A stretch of DNA of 46,619 bases from CAZEQJ01 sp964514385 (lineage in GTDB: Bacteria; Bacteroidota; Bacteroidia; Cytophagales; Cyclobacteriaceae), in NCBI GenBank assembly GCA_964514385.1, contig CAZEQJ010000026.1:1-46619 (forward strand), written 5' to 3'. Position 1 is the first letter of the stretch. The number at the start of each line of letters is the position of its first letter. Below the pieces are notes generated by a model, which was given only the letters and a program-made list of their open reading frames with translations, was not told where the DNA came from and searched no databases. Positions 35,833 through 44,261 of the stretch are shown piece by piece. A program made the position numbers and the translations under genes.

Positions 35833-37125
35833 ATGAAATTAGATTCCCTGAATGTCCACTGGATGCTGATCCTGATATCGCTGGTGATCATCTTATCATT
35901 CCTTTTCAATCTTGTGGCAAAAAAAACACGGATACCCACCGTGATCCTGCTTATCGCTACAGGCTATATATTCGGACTCATCTTTGACGTAAACGATGAT
36001 TTCCTTAAGCCTGTCCTGGAAATTCTGGGTACGGTAGGTCTGATTATGATCGTATTGGAAGCTACGCTGGATATCCACCTGGAAAAGAGCAAGCAAAAGC
36101 TGATTGTCAATGCATTCTGGATGGCCATTGTATTATTGATCTCCTGTTCACTGGCCATTGGCTTTCTGATACAATGGATATATGAGGTGCCTTTCCCGCA
36201 GGCCTTGCTTTACAGTATTCCCCTTTCCATTCTCAGTAGTGCCATCATCATTCCCAGCGTGGCGCAGATTACCCGCGAAAAAAAGGAGTTTATGGTATTT
36301 GAAAGCGCTCTAAGCGATATTCTTGGTATCATGTTTTTTTATTTTTTGAGTGATTCCATCGGCACCGAAAGCATTCCTGAGATCACCTACACCATAATTG
36401 GGAACCTGGTAATCACCTTTATTCTCGCCATCATTCTCGGGTTTGGGTTGATTCTGGTGCTTCAGCGCATCAATAGTGAGATCAAGTTGTTTCTCCCTAT
36501 TGCCATTCTTTCACTTATATATGGAGTAGGTAAGCTCTTTCACCTTTCATCACTGGTATTTGTGATGGCCTTTGGCTTGTTTATTAATAACATGCGTATT
36601 TTCTCGGTCGGTCGCCTCAAAAAAATCATAGATATGGAGGCCATTAACCATATTCTGGACGACATGAAGCTGTTGACACTTGAGTCCTCATTTTTAGTGC
36701 GCACTTTTTTCTTTGTCGTTTTTGGCATGTCGATCAGTTTTACCGGCATTACCGACCTGACTGTGCTTATGCTTTGCGGTGCATCGCTGCTGATCATTTA
36801 CCTTTTTCGATTTATTTCGCTTTCTGCCATACAAAAAGATCACATGACACCGGCAGTATTTATTGCACCACGCGGACTCATATCCATACTGTTATTTTAT
36901 GCCATCCCGGAGCAGTACCAGATTGTTACCTTCCGTCCGGCATTGCTGATGCTGATGATCATTCTTACCAACCTGATCATGATGTTTGGCCTGATCCGGT
37001 CTGCTGTTGAGGATGAGGAAGAAGATGCGGCGCCACCCAAGTCAGATATGCAGCGATGGCTTGAAAAACGAAAAATTCCATTCAATGTTGATCGCTTCGG
37101 CATTTTCAGAAAAAAGCATGAATGA
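35833..37125 (+). CDS. Cation:proton antiporter (CPA family)
   Basis: This 430-residue inner-membrane protein has about 11-12 hydrophobic helices and belongs to the Na+/H+ or K+/H+ exchanger superfamily. Typical features are the conserved early helix pair (KTRIPTVILLIATGYIFGLI, then ILGTVGLIMIVLEATLDIHL). The helix with LLYSIPLSILSSAIIIPS and the acidic helix FESALSDILGIMFFYFL follow. A late helix with APRGLISILLFYAIP completes the set. The polar C-terminal tail of about 40 residues (after VEDEEEDAAP) lacks a recognisable TrkA-N domain. It overlaps the following DUF4326 fusion gene by 8 bp. Confidence 0.9.
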   Translation: MKLDSLNVHWMLILISLVIILSFLFNLVAKKTRIPTVILLIATGYIFGLIFDVNDDFLKPVLEILGTVGLIMIVLEATLDIHLEKSKQKLIVNAFWMAIVLLISCSLAIGFLIQWIYEVPFPQALLYSIPLSILSSAIIIPSVAQITREKKEFMVFESALSDILGIMFFYFLSDSIGTESIPEITYTIIGNLVITFILAIILGFGLILVLQRINSEIKLFLPIAILSLIYGVGKLFHLSSLVFVMAFGLFINNMRIFSVGRLKKIIDMEAINHILDDMKLLTLESSFLVRTFFFVVFGMSISFTGITDLTVLMLCGASLLIIYLFRFISLSAIQKDHMTPAVFIAPRGLISILLFYAIPEQYQIVTFRPALLMLMIILTNLIMMFGLIRSAVEDEEEDAAPPKSDMQRWLEKRKIPFNVDRFGIFRKKHE

Positions 37126-37900
37126 GCATACAGCCATATCCATTATTCGTCATGCTGAAGATCAGCTGACGGCGATACAAAACCTGGAGGAAGGCATTGA
37201 TTATCTGAATAAGGTGAAGGCCATACAAATATGGGCAAGAGCGGAGAAAAAAGATGCTGAACTTCAGCGTATGCTGGCTGAGCAACGCATTCGTACCCAG
37301 CGCCTGATAGGTTCCTTTATCCGGATGGGGCGCGAAAAGGGGGAGCTGGCATCGGGTGGTCAATTTTACAGTAATCAACATTTGGCTGGTAACCTAAAGG
37401 AGCCACCCAAAACCTTATCATCTCTGGGATTAAGTAAAAAGCAGAGCAGCCTTTTTCAGCGACTAAGCGAAATTGAAAACGAAGCATTTGAGCTGATTAT
37501 CCGGCAGGGCAGAGCAAAAAGCAGGCCTATTACGGCACACTGGGTGCTACAGGAAAATGATGATGCTCCTGAAGCTACTGAACACGAGCTGGTAATGCTG
37601 CAGCGACTCAGAAGCGGGAAGGCAATTGTGATCAACGATCAAAAGGATCATTTTCTGAAATATTACGCAAGGAAAAACGGACTTTACCTATATGTTGGTC
37701 CTGGATCAGTATGGCAGAATCCGTTTATTGCCGGGCAGGATGGCACATATGAGGAGGTGCTGGATCTTTTTGTCAACCAGTATTTTCCTCACAAAAGACA
37801 GCTCAGAGAAAATTTAGCATTATTAAAGGGTAAGGTACTTGCCGGCTCGTATTACCCAAAACCCAATCATGCTTCCTTTCTCGTTAATCTTGTGGATTAA
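37118..37900 (+). CDS. Fusion: mobile-element-type N domain plus DUF4326-like domain
   Basis: This is a 260-residue cytoplasmic protein; ATG 37118 lies inside the end of the antiporter gene. Residues ~10-145 (VKAIQIWARAEKKDAELQRM, then TLSSLGLSKKQSSLFQRLSEI, ITAHWVLQ) resemble a helical domain common in phage and conjugative-element proteins. Residues ~165-260 resemble DUF4326: LYVGPGSVWQNPFIAGQDGTYEEV, then LALLKGKVLAGSYYPKPNHASFLVNL. In DUF4326 the latter segment normally holds a CWC...CH cysteine cluster. Here the cysteines are replaced, so a metal or redox function would be lost. The role is unknown. The domain assignments are from memory of the families and are moderately sure. Confidence 0.65.
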   Translation: MNEHTAISIIRHAEDQLTAIQNLEEGIDYLNKVKAIQIWARAEKKDAELQRMLAEQRIRTQRLIGSFIRMGREKGELASGGQFYSNQHLAGNLKEPPKTLSSLGLSKKQSSLFQRLSEIENEAFELIIRQGRAKSRPITAHWVLQENDDAPEATEHELVMLQRLRSGKAIVINDQKDHFLKYYARKNGLYLYVGPGSVWQNPFIAGQDGTYEEVLDLFVNQYFPHKRQLRENLALLKGKVLAGSYYPKPNHASFLVNLVD

Positions 37901-38028
37901 ATGTAAATATTACATCGGTAAGATTGAGGATTACTGAGTGGAGTAAATCACATCCTTTTTACCGAGACTTGCAAACAAAATTCCGACCGTATATACATAT
38001 GTTTACAGCATCAATATTTTATTTGGGG

Positions 38029-38036
38029 TAATTTTG
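38029..38036 (+). promoter_or_regulatory. -7 element immediately upstream of the DUF5916 gene
   Basis: TAATTTTG is an exact TAnnTTTG match only 4 bp before ATG 38041. The transcription start would fall at or next to the A of the ATG, so the mRNA may be leaderless. No TTG is seen at the -33 distance. The rest of 37901-38028 holds no gene or other site I can support. Confidence 0.45.
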
Positions 38037-38040
38037 TGCA

Positions 38041-40245
38041 ATGAATCCAGTGCGGTCCATCCTTCTTTTGTTTTTATTTCTGTCCCTTGGTTTAACCGCT
38101 CAGGAGCTGGTAATCCGTTATACCAACGATCCTCCTGTTGTTGATGGCAGGTTGGATGATGAAATCTGGTCTTCCATACCCGCTATGACGGACTTCATGC
38201 AGTATTTTCCTTTTGATACATCCCTGGCCAATTCACAGACAGAGGTATTCCTCGCCTATGATGATGAAAACCTTTACTTTGCCGCACGGATGCACAACCT
38301 CTCAGCAGACAGAGGTTATGTAACGCCGTCGTTGAGAAGGGACTTCCGTGGTGGGGCTTTTGATGCAGTGGTCCTTGTTATTGACCCTTTCAAAGACAAT
38401 ACAAATGGATTTGTTTTTGGTGTTAATCCCTTTGGTGTATTACGGGAGGGCATTATCGCGAATGGTGATGACCTTGATAATAACTGGGATAATGTATGGG
38501 AGGGAAATGCTATACAGGCCGGGGAGTACTGGACAGCTGAAATGGCAATACCATTTAAAACGCTACGCTTTACTGAAAATCAGGACTCGTGGAACTTCAA
38601 CTTTTATCGGATTGATTCTGAAAATGCAGAGCGTTCAACCTGGACACCGATCCCGCGCAACCTGCAAATGACTAATCTTGCTTACACACGCGAGATATTC
38701 TGGCAAAGTCCGACAGGAAAGCCGGGCACCAATATTTCAGTAATCCCATTTGTTGCTGCCGGCGCCAATCGGGATTATGATGAAGGAACACCACGCAATA
38801 CCAATTTATCTGCCGGTTTTGATTTAAAATATGGTGTTACACCGTCCCTTAACCTTGACCTAACCGTTAATCCCGACTTTTCGCAGGTAGAAGTAGACCA
38901 GCAGGTAACCAATCTAGACCGTTTTGAGATCTTTTTTCCGGAGCGGAGGCAGTTTTTCCTTGAAAATGCTGATCTGTTTTCAAGTTTTGGCTTTGGGCGA
39001 ACTACCCCGTTTTTCTCCAGGAGAATAGGCGTTGCACGAGATACGGCTACCGGGCAGAACGTACAAAACTCCATACCCTTCGGGATGCGCCTGAGCGGGA
39101 AAATAAATGATAATACGCGTATAGGTTTTCTGAACATGCAGGCGGGTGCTATACCTGAGTCAGGTGTGCCTCCTGTAAATTATAGCGTGGGAGTAATACA
39201 GCAAAAACTGTTTGCACGGTCGAATGTAGGGTTCATCTTTGTGAACAAACATAATTTCAATGCCGGGGAGGTGTCGGGTGAAAACCATAACCGCACCATG
39301 GGTGTCGATTATAACCTGAATACTGCCAATAACAGGTGGACAGGCAAAGCCTATTACCACACTTCATTTGAAAACACCTTACAGGACAGCGCCTATTCGG
39401 CCGGACTTACATTAAATTATCAGACACTAAACTGGGATATCAGCTATACAGGTCAATGGATTGGTGAAAATTACAATCCTGAGGTGGGGTTTGTGCGTCG
39501 CACCGGCATTGACCGGTCTTCCGGGAATATTTCATATCGGTTTTTTCCGGAGTCGAACATTATCCAGTCATACGGACCTGCCATCGACGGCGATGCACAG
39601 TATGATGAAGGCGGATTTCTGGATTATGACCTGAATGCCATCTACCGCATACAGTTTAAGAATACCAGCGATTTTTCTATCCGCTGGAGAAGAGAGTTTG
39701 TGCGTCTGCAGCGTCCTTTTGATCCCAGTGGCTCCGGTGGTGAGCAGTTTGAGGCAGGCTCTACCACCATTTACGATATGGTGATGATCAATTATGGCTC
39801 GGACAACAGAAAGGATTTATTCGGAAATCTATATGCACGTTTTGGAGGCTATTATGGTGGATCCAGGGTGACCATCAATACCGATCTCACCTACAGGTAC
39901 CAGCCGTTTGGGTTTACGAGCCTTACCGTGAACTATAACCGGATCCGGTTATCGCAGCCATATAATAGTTCTGATCTGCTGCTTATAGGACCCCGCTTCG
40001 ATTTTACTTTCTCGAAAGAGCTTTTCTGGACCACGTTTGTTCAGTACAATACCCAGATTAACAACCTGAATATCAACTCACGGCTGCAATATCGATTTAA
40101 GCCGGTATCAGATATATTTCTTGTATACACCGACAACTACTTTGCACAGTCGTTCAATGAAAATGATGAGTTCATCTTTCTGAACCTTGGAGCGCCCAAG
40201 ACCAGGGCACTGGTATTTAAAATTACCTACTGGCTCAATATCTAG
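38041..40245 (+). CDS. DUF5916 protein with carbohydrate-binding family 9-like domain
   Basis: This is a 734-residue exported protein with a signal peptide (ILLLFLFLSLGLTA-Q). Residues ~25-210 form a CBM9-like beta-sandwich (PVVDGRLDDEIWSSIPAM, TEVFLAYDDENLYFAARM, WTAEMAIPFKTLRF). From ~235 on it is DUF5916: LNLDLTVNPDFSQVEVDQQV, RFEIFFPERRQFFLENADLF, FFSRRIG, then many aromatic beta-strands ending LVFKITYWLNI, like an outer-membrane barrel. The family is widespread in Bacteroidota and of unknown function. Its stop codon shares the palindrome CTAG with the stop of the convergent FeoB-associated gene. Confidence 0.88.
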   Translation: MNPVRSILLLFLFLSLGLTAQELVIRYTNDPPVVDGRLDDEIWSSIPAMTDFMQYFPFDTSLANSQTEVFLAYDDENLYFAARMHNLSADRGYVTPSLRRDFRGGAFDAVVLVIDPFKDNTNGFVFGVNPFGVLREGIIANGDDLDNNWDNVWEGNAIQAGEYWTAEMAIPFKTLRFTENQDSWNFNFYRIDSENAERSTWTPIPRNLQMTNLAYTREIFWQSPTGKPGTNISVIPFVAAGANRDYDEGTPRNTNLSAGFDLKYGVTPSLNLDLTVNPDFSQVEVDQQVTNLDRFEIFFPERRQFFLENADLFSSFGFGRTTPFFSRRIGVARDTATGQNVQNSIPFGMRLSGKINDNTRIGFLNMQAGAIPESGVPPVNYSVGVIQQKLFARSNVGFIFVNKHNFNAGEVSGENHNRTMGVDYNLNTANNRWTGKAYYHTSFENTLQDSAYSAGLTLNYQTLNWDISYTGQWIGENYNPEVGFVRRTGIDRSSGNISYRFFPESNIIQSYGPAIDGDAQYDEGGFLDYDLNAIYRIQFKNTSDFSIRWRREFVRLQRPFDPSGSGGEQFEAGSTTIYDMVMINYGSDNRKDLFGNLYARFGGYYGGSRVTINTDLTYRYQPFGFTSLTVNYNRIRLSQPYNSSDLLLIGPRFDFTFSKELFWTTFVQYNTQINNLNINSRLQYRFKPVSDIFLVYTDNYFAQSFNENDEFIFLNLGAPKTRALVFKITYWLNI

Positions 40246-40364
40246 TGGCATCCTTCACATCCGGACTTCTTATCACCCGGGCCACTTTTCTTCCAGAACG
40301 ATCGTGTCAGGAAAAAAACTGAACCAAAAAATAACGTACCGATAGCAATGTACTGTCCAATCAT
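40242..40364 (-). CDS. FeoB-associated Cys-rich small membrane protein
   Basis: This 40-residue protein starts in an ATGA overlap with the end of feoB. It has one transmembrane helix (YIAIGTLFFGSVFFLTRSF), a basic stretch and a C-terminal GCEGCH. This is the layout of the FeoB-associated Cys-rich membrane proteins (FeoC-position partners in many bacteria), and the cysteines may bind iron. It lies at the end of the feoA-feoB operon. A longer in-frame version starting at 40490 lies inside feoB and is not needed. Confidence 0.8.
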   Translation of the reverse strand: MIGQYIAIGTLFFGSVFFLTRSFWKKSGPGDKKSGCEGCH

Positions 40365-42310
40365 AAGGTAAGAAGCTGATATGCGATTAATGAAACAACA
40401 TAGGCAAGAATAGTCATCGAAACTGCCTGAATAACGGGCCATTTCCAGCTGCGGGTTTCTTTCATTACTACCGCAAATGTGCTCATGCACTGCATGGCAA
40501 ATGCATAGAACAGCAGTAATGAAACACCTGTAGGAAAATCGAATACCCTTGAGCCATCCGGCTTTTTTTCACCCCTCAACCGGCTGATCAGGGTGATACC
40601 GGTATCTTTTTTATCCACTGAATAGATGGTAGCCATGGTGCTTACAAATACCTCGCGGGCGACATATGAAGTAAGTATGGCGATGCCGATTTTCCAGTCA
40701 TATCCGAGTGGTTCTATAGCCGGCTCGATGGCGCAGCCAAATTTTCCAATATAACTCTCCTCCAGCTGCACATCCGGAGTTGCCAGATTTTTGATTTTAC
40801 CATTTTCCATGGTAGGGCCAAAATACGCCAGTACCCACAGGATAATGGAGATAGCAAATATTATTTTCCCAGCCTCTGTTACAAACTCACCCGATTTTTG
40901 CCACATGGTCAGCCCTACATTTCGCCAGCGGGGCATTCGATACAAGGGTAGCTCCATCAGGAAATAGCCTCTTGACGGCATCCTGATAATCTGCTTCAGC
41001 ACGTAGGCAGCCAGCAGCGTGGTAATGACGCCGATCATATACATAGCCAGCAGCGCAAGCCCCTGCATATTTATCCATCCCAGCAACAATTTTGGTGGTA
41101 TGATGAGTGAAATGATGATGGTGTATACCGGCAGGCGGGCACTACAACTCATAAATGGAATAACGAAAATGCTGATCAGACGCTCCTTCCGGTCCTCAAT
41201 CGTGCGGGTAGACATAATCGCCGGAATCGCACATGCTAATCCGGAAACCAGCGGCACTACACTTCTCCCATTAAGACCGAAACGCCGCATGAGGCGGTCC
41301 ATGATGAATACGGCCCGTGCCATGTAGCCTGTCTCTTCCAATATAGCCAGAAGTCCAAATAGCAGGGCTATCTGAGGTATGAAAATGATGATGCCCGTAA
41401 TGCCGGGTATCATGCCTTCGGTGATAAGGTCAAAAAATGGTCCTTCAGGTGTAATATTTTCTACCCACAATCCAAAGCTACCCATCATGGCGTCAATAAA
41501 ATCCATCGGGTATACGGCCAGTGAGAAGATGGCCTGAAAAATCAAGCCCAAGACAGCCACCAGAATCAGATAGCCCCAGAAACGGTGTACCAACAGCTTA
41601 TCTGCTTTTCTTGTAAGCCTTGTTACCGGACGTAGTGCCGGATCGGAATGCGTCACACAAAATGATAGCAGCTGACTTAGGCGTTTATATCGTTCTGAAA
41701 TGACCTCTGCGCTGGTATGCGTATCCAGAAAATCCTGCTCGATAAAGCGCTCACCTGGTTGATGTTCATAATCCTCAATAAAGGATTTTAACTCCTTAAG
41801 ACCGGCTCCTGTACGGTTATTGACAACAAATACAGGCACATCGCCCAGCATCTCGCTTAGCTTGTCCGTATCAACGGATACTCCTTCTTTAGCTGCCAGG
41901 TCAGGCATTGTGAGCATCAGCACCACAGGTATGCCCAGATCTTTCACCTGGGTGAAAATCATCAGGTTGCGCTCCAGGTTGGCCATATCCGCCGTTACCA
42001 GCACAAGGTCTGGGTAATCATCCGCATCGGGTGTCTTTAAAGTATCGGCAACAATGCGTTCATCTTCAGTACGGGGAGCAAGGCTGTAGCTGCCGGGGAG
42101 ATCCAGTACCTCGACATTACGTTGTTCCAGACGGGTATATCCGGTTTTCTTTTCGGTGGTAATGCCCGGGTAATTTCCCACCTTTTGATTCAGGCCGGTA
42201 AGCAGGTTGAAAAGGGAGGTTTTTCCGCTATTGGGATTTCCCACAAGGGCTAATTTATTAACTTTTAATGCTGTGGGAGCTATATTACTGGTCAATGTAG
42301 ATTCCGTCAT
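40361..42310 (-). CDS. feoB: Ferrous iron transporter B
   Basis: This 649-residue inner-membrane Fe(II) transporter has an N-terminal GTPase domain. The P-loop is GNPNSGKTS (24-32), followed by the switch region YPGITTEKKTG and DLPGSYSL. The expected G4 Asn-x-x-Asp reads TMPD, so the guanine-specificity Asn is replaced by Thr. The membrane part carries the Gate motifs FIPQIALLFGLLAILEETGYMAR and FMSCSARLPVY. It overlaps feoA by 1 bp and the Cys-rich gene by 4 bp, so the three are one operon. Confidence 0.95.
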   Translation of the reverse strand: MTESTLTSNIAPTALKVNKLALVGNPNSGKTSLFNLLTGLNQKVGNYPGITTEKKTGYTRLEQRNVEVLDLPGSYSLAPRTEDERIVADTLKTPDADDYPDLVLVTADMANLERNLMIFTQVKDLGIPVVLMLTMPDLAAKEGVSVDTDKLSEMLGDVPVFVVNNRTGAGLKELKSFIEDYEHQPGERFIEQDFLDTHTSAEVISERYKRLSQLLSFCVTHSDPALRPVTRLTRKADKLLVHRFWGYLILVAVLGLIFQAIFSLAVYPMDFIDAMMGSFGLWVENITPEGPFFDLITEGMIPGITGIIIFIPQIALLFGLLAILEETGYMARAVFIMDRLMRRFGLNGRSVVPLVSGLACAIPAIMSTRTIEDRKERLISIFVIPFMSCSARLPVYTIIISLIIPPKLLLGWINMQGLALLAMYMIGVITTLLAAYVLKQIIRMPSRGYFLMELPLYRMPRWRNVGLTMWQKSGEFVTEAGKIIFAISIILWVLAYFGPTMENGKIKNLATPDVQLEESYIGKFGCAIEPAIEPLGYDWKIGIAILTSYVAREVFVSTMATIYSVDKKDTGITLISRLRGEKKPDGSRVFDFPTGVSLLLFYAFAMQCMSTFAVVMKETRSWKWPVIQAVSMTILAYVVSLIAYQLLTL

Positions 42311-42528
42311 TACCGTACCTCAATCAATGCTGCTTCACTAAGTCTGAGTGACAATGTATACCCGTCAATATCAATGGCGATAGGATCCCCTGCAGGTGCC
42401 TTAAACAGATAGGTTATCTTTTTACCCGGCAGCAGGTTCATTTCCATCATACGATCTGCCAGATCATTAGCGCCTATGGATACGACCTCTGCCGTGCTTC
42501 CCGGTTTTAAATCACTCAGATTTTTCAT
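42310..42528 (-). CDS. feoA: Ferrous iron transport protein A
   Basis: This is a 72-residue cytoplasmic SH3-like protein that helps FeoB. The FeoA pattern LSDLKPGSTAEVVSIGAND, RMMEMNLLPGKKITYL and DPIAIDIDGYTLSLRLSEA is complete. It is the first gene of the feo operon. Upstream lie an exact -7 element and a palindromic operator. Confidence 0.93.
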   Translation of the reverse strand: MKNLSDLKPGSTAEVVSIGANDLADRMMEMNLLPGKKITYLFKAPAGDPIAIDIDGYTLSLRLSEAALIEVR

Positions 42529-42536
42529 AAGGACGA

Positions 42537-42544
42537 CAAAGATA
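42537..42544 (-). promoter_or_regulatory. -7 element of the feo operon
   Basis: TATCTTTG on the minus strand is an exact TAnnTTTG match 8 nt before ATG 42528, so the leader would be only a few bases. The -33 region has TTTA rather than TTG, and the operator palindrome lies in the spacer between them. Confidence 0.5.
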
Positions 42545-42550
42545 GGATTT

Positions 42551-42569
42551 ATTTAGATTAATTCTAAAT
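42551..42569 (-). promoter_or_regulatory. Palindromic operator candidate for an iron/manganese regulator
   Basis: ATTTAGATTAATTCTAAAT has 7-bp perfect arms (ATTTAGA/TCTAAAT) around a 5-bp centre. It sits between the -33 and -7 positions of the feo promoter, where a bound repressor would block polymerase. AGATTAA is repeated 15 bp apart (42555 and 42570). The shape resembles DtxR/MntR-family sites; the regulator is inferred and is not in the window. Confidence 0.55.
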
Positions 42570-42659
42570 AGATTAAACGCACGAATCGATGATACGATCG
42601 TTGTGTTGAAGTGAAAAAAATCATTTTTTTAGGATACGGAAATAAAAACGATCCATTTC

Positions 42660-44243
42660 ATGAATATTTCCCCGCATCATTTCAACATCAGGTACATCAT
42701 CAGTTTATTGCTTATCGTTTTCCTGATGACGCAGTGCCAGGAAAAGAAGATGACATTTCAGGCATTTACCGTCACCCCATATTTTCACCAGGTGCAGACC
42801 TCAGGCATCTTTGAAGATTCTAAAAGTTTTGTGGATGCGGTGCCGCAGAAGCCTTACGGTGAGATAGTAAAATTATACCGCAGAGAGCAGAGGCAGGCAG
42901 GATTCGATCTGAAAGCATTTACACTGAGGTATTTTCAATTACCTGAAGATCCTCCTTATCCTGAGCCGGACGCTAACCTTTCGATGGAAGCATATATTGA
43001 TGCATTGTGGCCGGTACTGGAGCGGAAGGGAGCTGCACAGGCTGAAGGAACAGCTATACCGCTACCGTACGATTATGTGGTTCCCGGGGGCAGGTTCAGG
43101 GAAATCTATTATTGGGATAGTTATTTCACTATGCTTGGGCTTATCAGCTCTGGTGAGGTAAGGCTGGCACGGCAGATGGTAGCCAATTTCACGCATCTTA
43201 TCGACTCCCTTGGATATATCCCAAATGGCAGCCGCACATATTATCTGAGCCGGTCTCAGCCACCGTTTTATGCCTTAATGGTAGAGTTGCTTGCAGATTA
43301 TGACACGGATATTCTGGTTTCCGTATTACCTCAGTTACAGCGTGAGTATGACTTCTGGATGGAGGGTTCGGAATACCTCAGTGACTCCCTTACCGCCTAT
43401 CGGAGGGTAGTGCGCATACATGAGAATATGCTCCTGAACCGATACTGGGATGAGCAGGCTGTGCCAAGGCCTGAGAGCTACACGGAGGATATTCATACAG
43501 CATCGCAAAATACCCGATCCGATTCCATTGATTTTCGTAATCTACGGGCCGGAGCAGAATCGGGCTGGGATTACAGCAGCCGCTGGATGGATAATAACCA
43601 TATGTTATCGTCAATACAAACGCTCAATATACTGCCGGTAGATTTAAATGCGTTGATTTTTCATTTGGAGATGCTGCTGTCATCGGCCTATGTGCAGGCA
43701 GGTGATTTGCAACGGGCAATGGAGATGGAGCAGCGGGCTAAGATGAGGGAGAAAGCAATCCATGCCATATTCTGGAATGAAGATGACGGTATATTTACCG
43801 ACTACGACTGGGTAGCGGATGTGCAGGTCAATAAACCGACATTGGCCGGCATGTATCCATTATTCTTTAAAATTGCCACCGCCGAAGAAGTGGAGCATAC
43901 GGCCCGGACAATAGATTCCTTATTTCTTGCTCCGGGTGGTTTTGTTACGACTTTGGAAGAGACCGGACAGCAATGGGATTATCCAAATGGCTGGGCTCCA
44001 CTGCAATGGATCACGTTTAGCGGCTTGCTCAATTACGGCCAGGATTCCCTTGCGTTTGAAGGAGCAAGGAGATGGCTGGCATTAAACCGGAAGGTTTACC
44101 GGAATACCGGCAGGATGATGGAAAAATATAATGTGATAGACACAACCCTCATTGCCGGTGGAGGTGAATATCCCACACAGGATGGTTTTGGATGGACAAA
44201 TGGAGTAGCAATCATGTTATCCAAACTACTTAGCGATAAGTAG
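42660..44243 (+). CDS. Trehalase (glycoside hydrolase family 37)
   Basis: This 527-residue exported enzyme splits trehalose into two glucose units. The trehalase signature 1 (PGGRFREIYYWDSY) is near residue 142. The catalytic acid region SGWDYSSRWM is near 301, signature 2 (QWDYPNGWAP) is near 438, and the base region GGGEYPTQDGFGWTNGV is near 500. The N-terminus has a hydrophobic segment ending FLMTQCQEKK, a probable lipoprotein signal with an unusual Gln at -1. It may therefore be periplasmic, anchored to a membrane. The preceding 130 bp also hold the divergent feo control region. Confidence 0.93.
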   Translation: MNISPHHFNIRYIISLLLIVFLMTQCQEKKMTFQAFTVTPYFHQVQTSGIFEDSKSFVDAVPQKPYGEIVKLYRREQRQAGFDLKAFTLRYFQLPEDPPYPEPDANLSMEAYIDALWPVLERKGAAQAEGTAIPLPYDYVVPGGRFREIYYWDSYFTMLGLISSGEVRLARQMVANFTHLIDSLGYIPNGSRTYYLSRSQPPFYALMVELLADYDTDILVSVLPQLQREYDFWMEGSEYLSDSLTAYRRVVRIHENMLLNRYWDEQAVPRPESYTEDIHTASQNTRSDSIDFRNLRAGAESGWDYSSRWMDNNHMLSSIQTLNILPVDLNALIFHLEMLLSSAYVQAGDLQRAMEMEQRAKMREKAIHAIFWNEDDGIFTDYDWVADVQVNKPTLAGMYPLFFKIATAEEVEHTARTIDSLFLAPGGFVTTLEETGQQWDYPNGWAPLQWITFSGLLNYGQDSLAFEGARRWLALNRKVYRNTGRMMEKYNVIDTTLIAGGGEYPTQDGFGWTNGVAIMLSKLLSDK

Positions 44244-44261
44244 ACAGATAGCGGGTTGTGA

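Noticed and set aside
37007..37117. N-terminal extension of the DUF4326 fusion gene
   Set aside because: It only re-reads the antiporter tail in another frame; ATG 37118 gives the sensible start.
40365..40490. Longer version of the FeoB-associated gene
   Set aside because: The extension is feoB read in another frame; the ATGA overlap start fits the family size.
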